Source: SHZL01 sp963784425 (GTDB taxonomy: Bacteria > Pseudomonadota > Gammaproteobacteria > Xanthomonadales > SZUA-36). From it: a stretch of DNA of 64,000 nucleotides. The stretch is from NCBI GenBank assembly GCA_963784425.1, contig CAWARM010000012.1, forward strand, positions 300,304 to 364,303, read 5' to 3'. The notes beneath the pieces were generated by a model. The model worked only from the letters and a program-made list of their open reading frames with translations. It did no database searches and was not told the origin of the DNA. The number at the start of each line of letters is the position of its first letter. The stretch's first letter is position 1. Made by a program: the position numbers and the translations under genes. Positions 54,767 through 62,719 of this stretch are shown in pieces.

Positions 54767-55282
54767 TTGCAACACACGGATGTAGATTGGTTTGCGGTTT
54801 ATACCCGGCCGCGGCAGGAACACATTGCACTGGAAAACCTGCAACGCCAGGGGTTCGATTGCTTTTTGCCCATGGCGATTAACCCCTACCAGCGGCGCTC
54901 GCAAACCAAACTGCGCATTGAGCCCTTGTTCCCCCGTTACCTGTTTCTGAATGCTGCGGCCGACCAGCAAAGCCTGGGCCCGGTGCGCTCCACCCGCGGC
55001 GTGAGCACGCTGGTGCGCTTCGGGGTGGAACTGGCGCATATTCCGGAAACCGTCATTCGGGCTATTCGCAGCCGCTGTGATAGTAACAACGGATTGGTCC
55101 GCCTTGACCCGGTGCAAGTAAACCCCGGTGACAAAGTTCGCGTATTCGACGGCCCGCTGGCCGGAGTAAATGGCCTGTTCCAGGCTTGCAGCGGCGAACA
55201 GCGAGCGCTGTTACTGATTGAATTCATGGGCCGGCAGACCCGCGTGGTAGTTGATCGCATGCTGCTGCAAAAAACGGGCTAG
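54767..55282 (+). CDS. rfaH: Transcription antiterminator RfaH
   Basis: NusG paralogue that joins RNA polymerase at ops sites and stops polarity in long surface-polysaccharide operons. About 171 residues. The N-terminal NGN domain (WFAVYTRPRQEHIALENLQRQGFDCFLP; PLFPRYLFL) matches RfaH more than NusG. The C-terminal KOW domain has PGDKVRVFDGPLAGVNGLFQ. The start is TTG at 54767, giving MQHTDVDWFAVY; AGG lies close upstream and no ATG is available. A perfect ops sequence lies 122 bases after its stop. Confidence 0.93.
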   Translation: MQHTDVDWFAVYTRPRQEHIALENLQRQGFDCFLPMAINPYQRRSQTKLRIEPLFPRYLFLNAAADQQSLGPVRSTRGVSTLVRFGVELAHIPETVIRAIRSRCDSNNGLVRLDPVQVNPGDKVRVFDGPLAGVNGLFQACSGEQRALLLIEFMGRQTRVVVDRMLLQKTG

Positions 55283-55296
55283 AGCCCAATGTAGGA

Positions 55297-55363
55297 GGCC
55301 GCTCTCGGCCATCCATGGCCTTCGCGGCACCTGTGCATCCATGCACAATGGCCGCTTTCGGCC
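55297..55363 (+). repeat. REP-like hairpin group between rfaH and the ops element
   Basis: Three hairpins in a row: GGCCG-CTCT-CGGCC (55297-55310), GTGCAT-CC-ATGCAC (55333-55346) and GGCCG-CTTT-CGGCC (55350-55363). The first and third are almost identical, and the preceding GTAGGAG resembles the head of REP sequences in pseudomonads. They could also slow or stop transcription before ops. Confidence 0.55.
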
Positions 55364-55403
55364 GACCGGTAATATGCAATGCGGGTCAGCAATGACACTG
55401 CAG

Positions 55404-55415
55404 GGCGGTAGCGTG
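55404..55415 (+). promoter_or_regulatory. ops element (RfaH recruitment site)
   Basis: GGCGGTAGCGTG at these positions is identical to the 12-base ops element of E. coli. Paused RNA polymerase exposes this sequence on the non-template strand and RfaH binds it. It lies between rfaH and the first gene of the exopolysaccharide operon, on the coding strand. Confidence 0.85.
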
Positions 55416-55433
55416 CCCAAATATGTCCATTAC

Positions 55434-55835
55434 ATGCTAAACCCCAACCAGGAAATCCACCTTAAAGTCCTGCGCCATCTCGAGGGGCACCCCGACGTGA
55501 CGCAGCGTGAACTCGCCCAGCATCTGGGCGTGAGCCTGGGCAAAGTGAACTATTGCCTCAAGGCATTAATCGACCGTGGCTGGGTCAAGGCCAACAACTT
55601 CAAGAACAGCAACAACAAAGCCGCTTACGCCTACCTGCTGACGCCGCGCGGCATTGAGCAGAAAACCCAGATCACCATCAAGTTCCTCAAGCACAAGATG
55701 CACGAATACGAGCATCTCAAGCAGGAAATCGCGGAGCTCGAGCAGGAAGTTGTCAGGAATAACGGCCGGAGCAACGGCGCCAGTAACAGTGGGAACAACG
55801 ACGCCAACAAAGAGGATGGCAAGGCAGCCACATGA
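55434..55835 (+). CDS. EPS-associated MarR-family transcriptional regulator
   Basis: About 133 residues from ATG 55434. A winged helix-turn-helix (EIHLKVLRHLEGHPDVTQRELAQHLGVSLGKVNYCLKALIDRGW) matches the MarR_EPS group found at the head of exopolysaccharide clusters. A coiled-coil (HKMHEYEHLKQEIAELEQEVV) and a low-complexity Asn/Ser/Gly tail follow. GTG 55413 is an alternative start but lies within the ops element. Confidence 0.88.
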   Translation: MLNPNQEIHLKVLRHLEGHPDVTQRELAQHLGVSLGKVNYCLKALIDRGWVKANNFKNSNNKAAYAYLLTPRGIEQKTQITIKFLKHKMHEYEHLKQEIAELEQEVVRNNGRSNGASNSGNNDANKEDGKAAT

Positions 55836-55845
55836 GACCAGCCAT

Positions 55846-57150
55846 ATGAAAGGTCAACTGATCAATAAACTCCATAACCACTCTGCCGTCATCGGCATCA
55901 TCGGCCTTGGCTATGTCGGCCTGCCGCTGGCACTGCGCTATGCCGAGGCCGGTTACACCGTTTTGGGCTTCGACGTGGACCCGGTCAAGCCAGAGAAAAT
56001 TGCCGCGGGCAAAACCTATTTCCAGCACATCCCGGATGATAGTGTCAAAGCAGCGGTGGATGCGGGCTTCACGGCAACCACCGATTTCTCGCGGGCGAGG
56101 GAGGTCGATGCACTGATCATTTGTGTGCCTACCCCACTGAATGAGCATCGCGAACCCGACATCAGCTATGTGACCAACACCATGGAAACCCTCGGCCCCT
56201 ACCTGCGCAAGGGGCAGGTAGTGTCGCTGGAAAGCACCACCTATCCCGGTACCACTGAAGAAGAACTGCGGCCGCGCATCGGGCAGGCAGGCTTTAAAAT
56301 CGGCACGGACGTGTTCCTGGTGTACTCGCCCGAACGGGAAGATCCCGGGAACACCAAATACACCACCCGCACTATTCCCAAGATCGTGAGTGGGTCAACC
56401 CCCCAGTGCCTGGAGGTGGGCATCGCTCTTTATTCAGGAGTCATCGACCAGGTAGTGCCAGTCAGTTCCACCCAGGCGGCCGAGATGGCCAAGTTGCTGG
56501 AGAACATCCACCGCGCGGTAAACATCGGTCTCGTCAATGAAATGAAAATGGTGGCCGACAAGATGGGGCTGAATATCCATGAGGTGATTGCTGCCGCAGC
56601 CACCAAGCCGTTTGGCTTCGTGCCGTATTACCCCGGGCCAGGACTCGGTGGTCACTGCATTCCCATCGATCCGTTCTATCTCACCTGGAAAGCGCGCGAG
56701 TATGGGGTTAACACCCGTTTTATCGAACTGGCCGGTGAAGTGAACAGCGCCATGCCGCTGTGGGTGGTCGGTAAAATCACCGAGGCACTCAATTCGGTGG
56801 CCAAAGCAGTCAAAGGCAGCCGCATCCTGGTGCTGGGCATTGCGTACAAAAAAAACGTGGACGACGTGCGCGAGTCGCCCTCAGTGGAGATCATGGAGCA
56901 ACTGCGCAGCCGCGGCGCAGACGTGGCCTACTGCGACCCGTATTTCCCCAGGTTTCCACCTATGCGCCATTACCAATTCGATTTACATAGCCAGCCACTG
57001 AGCAAGGAAGCCCTGCAGCAGCATGACTGCGTGGTGATCGCCACCGATCACGACCTGTTTGACTATGAACTGATCTTCAAAGAGGCGGCGCTGATAGTGG
57101 ATACACGGGGCAGAGCGAAGCAGAGAAATGAACGCGTTTTCCCGGCGTAA
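55846..57150 (+). CDS. UDP-N-acetylglucosamine (nucleotide-sugar) 6-dehydrogenase, WbpA/TviB type
   Basis: About 434 residues. Oxidises C6 of a UDP-hexosamine to a uronic acid for polymer synthesis. The Rossmann motif GIIGLGYVGLPLALRYAEAGY is followed by VPTPLNEHREPD, SLESTTYPGTTEEEL, the catalytic cysteine in GPGLGGHCIPIDPFYL, and a C-terminal UDP-binding domain (GIAYKKNVDDVRESPS). The group is nearer to WbpA/TviB than to UDP-glucose dehydrogenase. ATG 55846 follows the MarR gene by 10 bases. Confidence 0.92.
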   Translation: MKGQLINKLHNHSAVIGIIGLGYVGLPLALRYAEAGYTVLGFDVDPVKPEKIAAGKTYFQHIPDDSVKAAVDAGFTATTDFSRAREVDALIICVPTPLNEHREPDISYVTNTMETLGPYLRKGQVVSLESTTYPGTTEEELRPRIGQAGFKIGTDVFLVYSPEREDPGNTKYTTRTIPKIVSGSTPQCLEVGIALYSGVIDQVVPVSSTQAAEMAKLLENIHRAVNIGLVNEMKMVADKMGLNIHEVIAAAATKPFGFVPYYPGPGLGGHCIPIDPFYLTWKAREYGVNTRFIELAGEVNSAMPLWVVGKITEALNSVAKAVKGSRILVLGIAYKKNVDDVRESPSVEIMEQLRSRGADVAYCDPYFPRFPPMRHYQFDLHSQPLSKEALQQHDCVVIATDHDLFDYELIFKEAALIVDTRGRAKQRNERVFPA

Positions 57151-57508
57151 TGTGGAGCGCAGGACAAACGCGAAAAATTCAGGCAGGGTGGCATCCGGGC
57201 GTGGAGCGCCTGGACGTAGCTTACGCGGGTCTTTTGAGAAGGTATCGGCATGCCACCCTCCCGCATCAGTTCGATATGGGATTCGATACTACAATCTCGC
57301 GTGCCGTCCGTATGTTGGGAGAATCGGTGAAAGGAAGTAAGCAATTTGCTCCTTGCAACCCAACCAGGCGTCTCGCTGCCTCCGGGAGTGAGCAGTTCAG
57401 GATAGATAACAGCAAGACCGCACCGATGTGTGGGACACCATCGCGGATGACAACCCGCGTGTCTCGTGCTACAATGCACACACTTTGTAACACATGAGAG
57501 TTCAAGCA
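57151..57508 (+). other. 358-bp gap before the toxin-antitoxin pair
   Basis: No supported gene. A 9-bp perfect inverted repeat GGGTGGCAT (57186-57194) / ATGCCACCC (57250-57258) is present. TACAAT (57470-57475) with TTGTA (57485-57489) form a short palindrome over a likely -10 element for the toxin-antitoxin genes. The base composition and lack of frames suggest inserted DNA. Confidence 0.5.
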
Positions 57509-57799
57509 ATGAGCGAAGCAACCTTTACCTTTCGGGTCGAAAAACAACTGAAAAACGAGTTTTCTCTGGCTGCCAAGTCCCGCGACCGCAGCGGCGCGCA
57601 GCTGCTGCGCGATTTCATGCGCGATTTTATACGGCAGCAGCAGGAAGCAGCCGAGCACGACGCTTGGTTCCGTCGCCAGGTGCAGGCCGGCCTGGATGCG
57701 GCCAATACCGGGGATGTGATTTCAGCCGAAGTCGTCGAGGCGGAAGCGGCTGCCTGGCGTGCAAAGACGCGTCGCAAGATGGCCGATGCTGATTCGTGA
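57509..57799 (+). CDS. Antitoxin of a RelE/ParE-type pair (ribbon-helix-helix-like)
   Basis: About 96 residues from ATG 57509, with GAGAG upstream. SEATFTFRVEKQLKNEFSLAAKSRDRSGAQLLRDFMRDFI resembles the ribbon-helix-helix DNA-binding part of ParD/RelB-like antitoxins, with the tail EAEAAAWRAKTRRKM as the toxin-binding region. Its stop overlaps the toxin GTG. It interrupts the polysaccharide operon between the dehydrogenase and GDP-mannose dehydratase genes. Confidence 0.82.
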   Translation: MSEATFTFRVEKQLKNEFSLAAKSRDRSGAQLLRDFMRDFIRQQQEAAEHDAWFRRQVQAGLDAANTGDVISAEVVEAEAAAWRAKTRRKMADADS

Positions 57800-58077
57800 A
57801 TCTGGTTTGGGCACGTCTGGCGAGTGCAGACCGGAACAAGATTCGCGAGTACATCGCACATGACAACCCAGCCGCCGCGCTGGCCCTCGATGAACTGTTT
57901 TCAGCGCAAGCTAACCGCCTGGTTGATCATCCCGGCCTTGGTCGGCCCGGTCGTGTGACCGGTACCCGCGAGTTGGTGGTGCAGCAGAATTACATCCTGA
58001 TCTATGACACCGCACCTGATCTGGTTCGCGTCTTGCGCGTGTTACACGCCGCCAGGGAGTGGCCGCAGACGCGCTAA
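57796..58077 (+). CDS. RelE/ParE-family toxin
   Basis: About 93 residues. ParE/RelE fold: VWARLASADRNKIREYIAHDNPAAALALDELF, then GRVTGTRELVVQQNYILIYDTAPDLVRVLRVLHAAREWP. The GxRELVV and VLRVLHAAREWP segments are the family signature. GTG start overlapping the antitoxin stop. Target (ribosome-bound mRNA or gyrase) cannot be told. Confidence 0.88.
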   Translation: MNLVWARLASADRNKIREYIAHDNPAAALALDELFSAQANRLVDHPGLGRPGRVTGTRELVVQQNYILIYDTAPDLVRVLRVLHAAREWPQTR

Positions 58078-58087
58078 TGGTGCCAAC

Positions 58088-58144
58088 ATGGTTAACGGTG
58101 TTGAAGTCGATTTGGCTGAAAATTTGCAGGAAGAGGATGAGTGA
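58088..58144 (+). CDS. Possible 18-codon ORF coupled to the gmd start
   Basis: ATG at 58088 opens a frame of 18 acidic residues (VNGVEVDLAENLQEEDE after Met) that stops at 58142-58144, overlapping the gmd GTG (58141) as GTGA. It may be a coupling leader or a remnant of a longer gene. No Shine-Dalgarno before it. Confidence 0.25.
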   Translation: MVNGVEVDLAENLQEEDE

Positions 58145-59211
58145 CCGGAAGCAAGCACCGAAACGAAGCCGATACGGTAAAGGCAATGCCACGCTCACAC
58201 ATGAGTAACTCCCGGAGTCAGGGCAAAACCGCCCTCATCACCGGCATCACCGGCCAGGATGGCTCTTATCTCACAGAGTTACTGCTGGACAAGGGCTATA
58301 CCGTGCACGGCATCGTGCGCCGTTCCAGTTCACTTGAGCGTTCCCGGCTAAGCCACCTGTTTGCCGACAAAGATGTGTATGAAAAGCGCCTGTTCCTGCA
58401 CTATGCGGACCTGGAAGACACCACCACTATCCGTCGTCTTGTCGCGAAGATCCAGCCGGACGAGATGTATCACCTGGCCGGCCAAAGCCATGTGGGCCTG
58501 AGTTTCGACATCCCGGAAAGCACTTGCGAACTCACTGCCATGTGCACGCTGCGTATTCTGGAAATCCTGCGCGATCAGCCCAGTCCGCCGAAATTCCTGC
58601 ACGCCAGTTCACGGGAAATTTTCGGCACTCCGGAACATTCACCACAGGATGAGTCAACGCCCATCCACCCCGAGTCACCCTATGGAGTGGCCAAAGCCTT
58701 CGCCACCCAAATGACACAGATCTACCGTGACACCCACGGCATGTTCTGCTGCAACACCATCGCCTATAACCACGAATCCCCGCGCCGCGGCGAGAACTTC
58801 GTTACCCGCAAAATCACCATGGGTGTGGCCCGTATCAAGCTGGGCTTGCAGAAGCAACTGCGCTTGGGCGACATCGCAGCCGAGCGCGACTGGGGTGATG
58901 CGCGGGATTTTGTCGAAGGCATGTGGCTGGCGCTGCAGCAGGACCAGGCAGGTGACTACGTGATCGCCAGCGGCGAGAGCCACAGTGTGAAAGAGTTCCT
59001 CGAACTGGCCTTCCGCCATGTCGGGCTCGATTGGAAAGAGTATGTCGTGCACGATGACCGCTATGAGCGTCCGCACGATGTGGCGCACCTGCTCGGCGAT
59101 GCCAGCAACGCGCGCGAGGTGCTGGGCTGGAAACCCCGGCGCAGCTTTGAAAATCTTGTCACCGACATGGTAAATAGCGACCTCGATCTGCTACGGCGGG
59201 ACACCCGATGA
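58141..59211 (+). CDS. gmd: GDP-mannose 4,6-dehydratase
   Basis: Converts GDP-mannose to GDP-4-keto-6-deoxymannose, precursor of fucose, rhamnose and perosamine-type sugars. About 356 residues. NADP-binding ITGITGQDGSYLTELLLDKGY, then VRRSSSLERSRL, the catalytic SSREIFG and YGVAK (SPYGVAKAF), and DWGDARDFVEGMW, all typical of Gmd. GTG 58141 has a strong ribosome site (AGGAAGAGG); ATG 58201 is an alternative giving MSNSRSQGKTALITG. The M4 protease gene overlaps its stop. Confidence 0.93.
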   Translation: MTGSKHRNEADTVKAMPRSHMSNSRSQGKTALITGITGQDGSYLTELLLDKGYTVHGIVRRSSSLERSRLSHLFADKDVYEKRLFLHYADLEDTTTIRRLVAKIQPDEMYHLAGQSHVGLSFDIPESTCELTAMCTLRILEILRDQPSPPKFLHASSREIFGTPEHSPQDESTPIHPESPYGVAKAFATQMTQIYRDTHGMFCCNTIAYNHESPRRGENFVTRKITMGVARIKLGLQKQLRLGDIAAERDWGDARDFVEGMWLALQQDQAGDYVIASGESHSVKEFLELAFRHVGLDWKEYVVHDDRYERPHDVAHLLGDASNAREVLGWKPRRSFENLVTDMVNSDLDLLRRDTR

Positions 59212-60302
59212 AAAACGAGTTTTCGATTATCATGCCACACCAAGACCACGTCAGTTCTGCCGCACACGGGCACGCGTGTCACTGTTTCATCATTCCGCAT
59301 GACGTGCTGGAACGCTTCGCGAAGGACAAGACATTGTCGGCCAAAGAGCGGCAGTCCTTCGCGGATGCGGTGCGCTTCGAAAAAGAGTGGCGCAAAGTTC
59401 GCACTGCGCAATCCAGGCTCGCCCGGTTGGCATGTACGATGCTCCCCAGCGGTCTGGCTGCGGCCGGTCCTCCCGCCATTGCGGTGTACGATTGCGAGCA
59501 CGGCAATACGCTGCCCGGCACCCCCGTCGCGAGTCCCGGCTCAGCGTCGGATGCAACGGCCAAGCGGGTGTTCGTCGAAACTTCGGCGGTGGCCGATTTT
59601 TACCAGAAGCTGTTCAGCAGAAATTCGGTGGATAACGCGGGTAAGACGCTCTTGTCATCCATCCACTACAGCGTGAACTATAACAATGCGTTCTGGAATG
59701 GAAGCCAGATGACCTATGGTGACGGCGATGGGAACATCTTTATTGACTTCACCAAAGCCAATGACGTCATTGCCCATGAGCTGACGCACGGCGTTACCGA
59801 GTATTCGGCGGGCCTTGGCTACAGCAACCAGGCGGGTGGCCTGAACGAGAGCGTTTCGGATGTGTTCGGTTCGATGTTTCGCCAATGGCGCGCCAATCAG
59901 GACGTGACCCAGGCAGACTGGCTAATCGGCAAGGAAATCATGGGGCCGGGTGCGATAGCCCGTGGCTACACCTGCCTGCGCGATATGTCGAAACCTTCCG
60001 CGAAACACTGCCTGGCGCCGCAACCGACGAAATTCTCGCAGTATTATGACGGCATGGATCCCCACCAAAGCAGCGGCATCCCGAATCTCGCTTTTTACAA
60101 GGCCGCCATGGCCATCGGGGGAAAAAGCTGGGACACGGTGGGCAGAATTTGGTACCAGGCTTTGACCGGGTACGCGCCGAACCCTAACTTGAAAATGCGT
60201 GCTTTCGCGAAGCGGACACGCAGGCTGGCGGGCCGCTTGTTTCAGGCCGAACCTGCTGTAAAAACCGCCGTCGACAAAGCCTGGACCGCGGTGGGCCTGT
60301 GA
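59208..60302 (+). CDS. M4 family metalloprotease, protealysin-like
   Basis: About 364 residues. Zinc metalloprotease of the thermolysin family: VIAHELTHGVTEYSAGL carries HExxH, with the third ligand in GGLNESVSDVFGSMF and the catalytic histidine region MDPHQSSGIPN. There is no signal peptide. The N-terminus HCFIIPHDVLERFAKD is the short protealysin-type propeptide. Its ATG overlaps the gmd stop (ATGA) and its stop overlaps the inhibitor gene, so it is fully inside the operon. A protease in a polysaccharide operon is unusual. Confidence 0.9.
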   Translation: MKNEFSIIMPHQDHVSSAAHGHACHCFIIPHDVLERFAKDKTLSAKERQSFADAVRFEKEWRKVRTAQSRLARLACTMLPSGLAAAGPPAIAVYDCEHGNTLPGTPVASPGSASDATAKRVFVETSAVADFYQKLFSRNSVDNAGKTLLSSIHYSVNYNNAFWNGSQMTYGDGDGNIFIDFTKANDVIAHELTHGVTEYSAGLGYSNQAGGLNESVSDVFGSMFRQWRANQDVTQADWLIGKEIMGPGAIARGYTCLRDMSKPSAKHCLAPQPTKFSQYYDGMDPHQSSGIPNLAFYKAAMAIGGKSWDTVGRIWYQALTGYAPNPNLKMRAFAKRTRRLAGRLFQAEPAVKTAVDKAWTAVGL

Positions 60303-60607
60303 CATTGAAGGCCGACGATAGGGCAAAACTCCATGTGGAACGAATCGGGGGATTGGCCGGCTTCGGCGGGGTCGGTACTCATGTGCGCAGCCACGGCGAG
60401 GTCGACATGGCAGCACTGTCCGCCGCGGAGCAAAGCGCGGTGGAAGCGTTGTTCCAGTCGCGTGGCATGGCAAAGACCGCGCAGGTAGGCGATGGGTTTC
60501 GCTACCGCATCTCCCGCACCACTGCCGCGGGAGTTGAACACATCGAAGCCCCGGAAGCGTTAGTTCCTGCGGCTCTGAGCCAATGTGTGAAGGACGAACT
60601 CGTATAA
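60299..60607 (+). CDS. Emfourin-like inhibitor of protealysin
   Basis: About 102 residues. It follows the M4 protease with a 4-base overlap, the bicistronic arrangement known for protealysin and its proteinaceous inhibitor emfourin. LHVERIGGLAGFGGVGTHVRS, an AALSAAEQSAVEALF helix and a basic core are consistent with the family. It should block the protease within the cell until release (inference from the characterised pair). The GTG start (60299) gives MTLKADDRAKL. Confidence 0.8.
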   Translation: MTLKADDRAKLHVERIGGLAGFGGVGTHVRSHGEVDMAALSAAEQSAVEALFQSRGMAKTAQVGDGFRYRISRTTAAGVEHIEAPEALVPAALSQCVKDELV

Positions 60608-60661
60608 ACCTGCTGCGTTCACGACCTAAGATGAACCCAACCAGGAAAATCATCGCAGTCG

Positions 60662-61784
60662 ATGGAAGTTAGTCCACCCGCTCTCCTGTTTGCCGCAGTA
60701 ACGCTGGAAAAAGGATCTGGCGGTATTGCAGAACTCTCGCGCCAGGTGTTCAAAGCGCTGGTCGCAATGCACCGCAAAAAACTGATCAGGCTTGAAGTAC
60801 ATGTGCTGGAGGGTTCAGGGCCGCAAGCCGAAGATGAATTGTTCGCGGACAAAGCGCATTGCGAAACCCGCTGGTATGGTGGCAATCGCTGGAAGTTCGC
60901 CCTGAGCCTGATTCGCGCAAAGTCGGATGTGCAGTTGCTGGACCATGTAGGGCTGGCGCGGCTTCCGGGTTTAATCCCACTACGGTCAGGCCAAAATTTC
61001 GTTTTGCTTATCCACGGTGTGGAGATCTGGAATAGCGACCGCGCGGATTACCTGCGATCCGCCAGGAAGGCGAGGCTACTGATCGCCAACTCTGAATACA
61101 CCGCGCGGAAAGTCCGCACCCGATTCCCGGATTTACCTGACATCCGTGTTTGCTGGCCGGGTAAAGATCAGGCTGAACCCAAACCCAAGCTCAAGCCGGA
61201 AAGTGGGGACGCGGCGTTGGATGGCATCGGCCCCCACGCCATGCTGATCGTAGGCCGACTCAGCGCACAGCAGCGACACAAGGGCCACGATCACCTGATC
61301 GAAGCCATGCCTCTCATATTGCAAACTATTGCGGACGCACAACTGGTCATTGCCGGCGCAGGCGATGACCGTGACAGATTGGAGTTAAAAGCAAAACAAC
61401 TGGATGTGGGGGATAAGGTCATTTTTACCGGCTGGCTGGATGAAGACCAACTCAACAGCCTCTATTCCCAATGCGCCCTGTTCGTAATGCCAAGCGAAGG
61501 TGATGGATTCGGTCTTGTATTCCTGGAAGCCATGATGCATCGCCTGCCATGTGTTGGCCTGAAGGAAAGTGCCGCTGCGGAAATCTTTGAAGATGAAAAA
61601 TCCGGAATTTTGGTAGACCGTGAAGACCGCCATGGCATGGCCAATAAACTGTCCAATCTGCTGCTCGATGAGCCGCAGAGAAAGCGCCTCGGAAATGCCG
61701 GCAATCGCTCGATACCAGGGCGAGTTCCAGTGGCATCAGTTCGAGGCGAGACTGCAATCAATCCTGATGGATTGCGTGATCTAG
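60662..61784 (+). pseudogene. Glycosyltransferase family 4, frameshift near the C-terminus
   Basis: About 374 residues. GT-B retaining glycosyltransferase: VTLEKGSGGIAELSRQVF at the N-terminal glycine-rich loop, then MLIVGRLSAQQRHKGHDHLIEAM, the nucleotide-sugar site FVMPSEGDGFGLVFLEAMMHRLPC (E-x7-E). Near 61703-61711 one extra base moves the end out of frame. The restored tail is RYQGEFQWHQFEARLQSILM with a stop at 61782-61784. A cytoplasmic enzyme adding a sugar in polysaccharide assembly. Confidence 0.85.
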
Positions 61785-61824
61785 CCACTTGAGAGTCCTC
61801 GTGGCATAAACCCTTGCCTGACCC

Positions 61825-62577
61825 ATGCTAGCCAACCTGGCGCTGATTACCCCCAGTCTTAATTCGGCTTCGACCCTGGAAGACTGCATCCGCTCGGTCG
61901 CGTCCCAGTCCCGACCGGTTGTCCATCTGCTGATTGATGGCGGCTCAACTGACGGGACACTCGATATCGCATCCCGCAACGGTGGCCATTTTCAGCAGGT
62001 CATATCGGCTCCCGACCAGGGAATTTACGACGCCCTGAATAAGGGCATTGGCCTGGCACAGAGTGAAATCATTGGCACCTTGCATGCGGACGACCTGTTG
62101 GCTGATGAGAGGGTAATCGAGAATGTGCTGGACGCATTCAGTGACCCGGACATCGGCGCGGTCTTTGGCGATCTTGACTACGTGGACCGGGCCGACCCCT
62201 CGCGCATCGTGCGCCACTGGAAGGCGGGCCCGTATGCACCCCGGCAGTTCTATCAGGGCTGGATGCCGCCACACCCGACCTTCTTTGTGCGCCGCCGCTG
62301 TTTCGAGCAGTTTGGCCGCTACCGCCTGGATCTGGGTACCGCAGCGGATTACGAACTGATGCTGCGGTTTCTGCTGGTACACGCCATCCGCGTGCGCTAC
62401 ATCCCGCGCGTGCTGGTCAAAATGCGCGTTGGTGGAGCGAGTAATGCCTCGCTGCTTGCTCGCATGCGCGCCAACCGCATGGATCGCAAGGCCTGGACCG
62501 TCAACGGGCTGCGTCCCCGACCCTGGACAATGCTGGCCAAGCCAGCGCGCAAGATGGGGCAATGGTGGGTGCGGTGA
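61825..62577 (+). CDS. Glycosyltransferase family 2
   Basis: About 250 residues. GT-A inverting glycosyltransferase: LALITPSLNSASTLEDCIRSVASQ, LIDGGSTDGTLDI, DQGIYDALNKGIGLAQSEIIGTLHADD (DxD-type HADD), and the C-terminal WMPPHPTFFVRRRCFEQFG acceptor-site histidine motif, as in WcaA-like enzymes. Next in the polysaccharide cluster, 40 bases after the GT4 stop. Confidence 0.92.
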   Translation: MLANLALITPSLNSASTLEDCIRSVASQSRPVVHLLIDGGSTDGTLDIASRNGGHFQQVISAPDQGIYDALNKGIGLAQSEIIGTLHADDLLADERVIENVLDAFSDPDIGAVFGDLDYVDRADPSRIVRHWKAGPYAPRQFYQGWMPPHPTFFVRRRCFEQFGRYRLDLGTAADYELMLRFLLVHAIRVRYIPRVLVKMRVGGASNASLLARMRANRMDRKAWTVNGLRPRPWTMLAKPARKMGQWWVR

Positions 62578-62648
62578 GCAGGTTGTTGCAAAAGTTTAAA
62601 AAGAGAGATTTATCAACAGTTAACAATTGCTTGCTACAGTGAAATTCG

Positions 62649-62679
62649 TTGTCGTTTCCGGCCAGTTTGTATGTATAAT
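62649..62679 (+). promoter_or_regulatory. Candidate promoter before the outer-membrane beta-barrel gene
   Basis: A perfect TATAAT (62674-62679) lies 40 bases before the ATG, with TTGTCG (62649-62654) at 19-base spacing. The 142-base gap before the beta-barrel gene suggests it can be transcribed separately. Confidence 0.5.
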
Positions 62680-62719
62680 GCCAGCATAACAATAGCAATC
62701 GGATTGCGAAGGGTCAGTG

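Noticed and set aside
57063..57521. 152-codon minus-strand frame across the gap before the toxin pair
   Set aside because: It overlaps the end of the dehydrogenase gene, has many Cys, Arg and Ser, and shows no motif.
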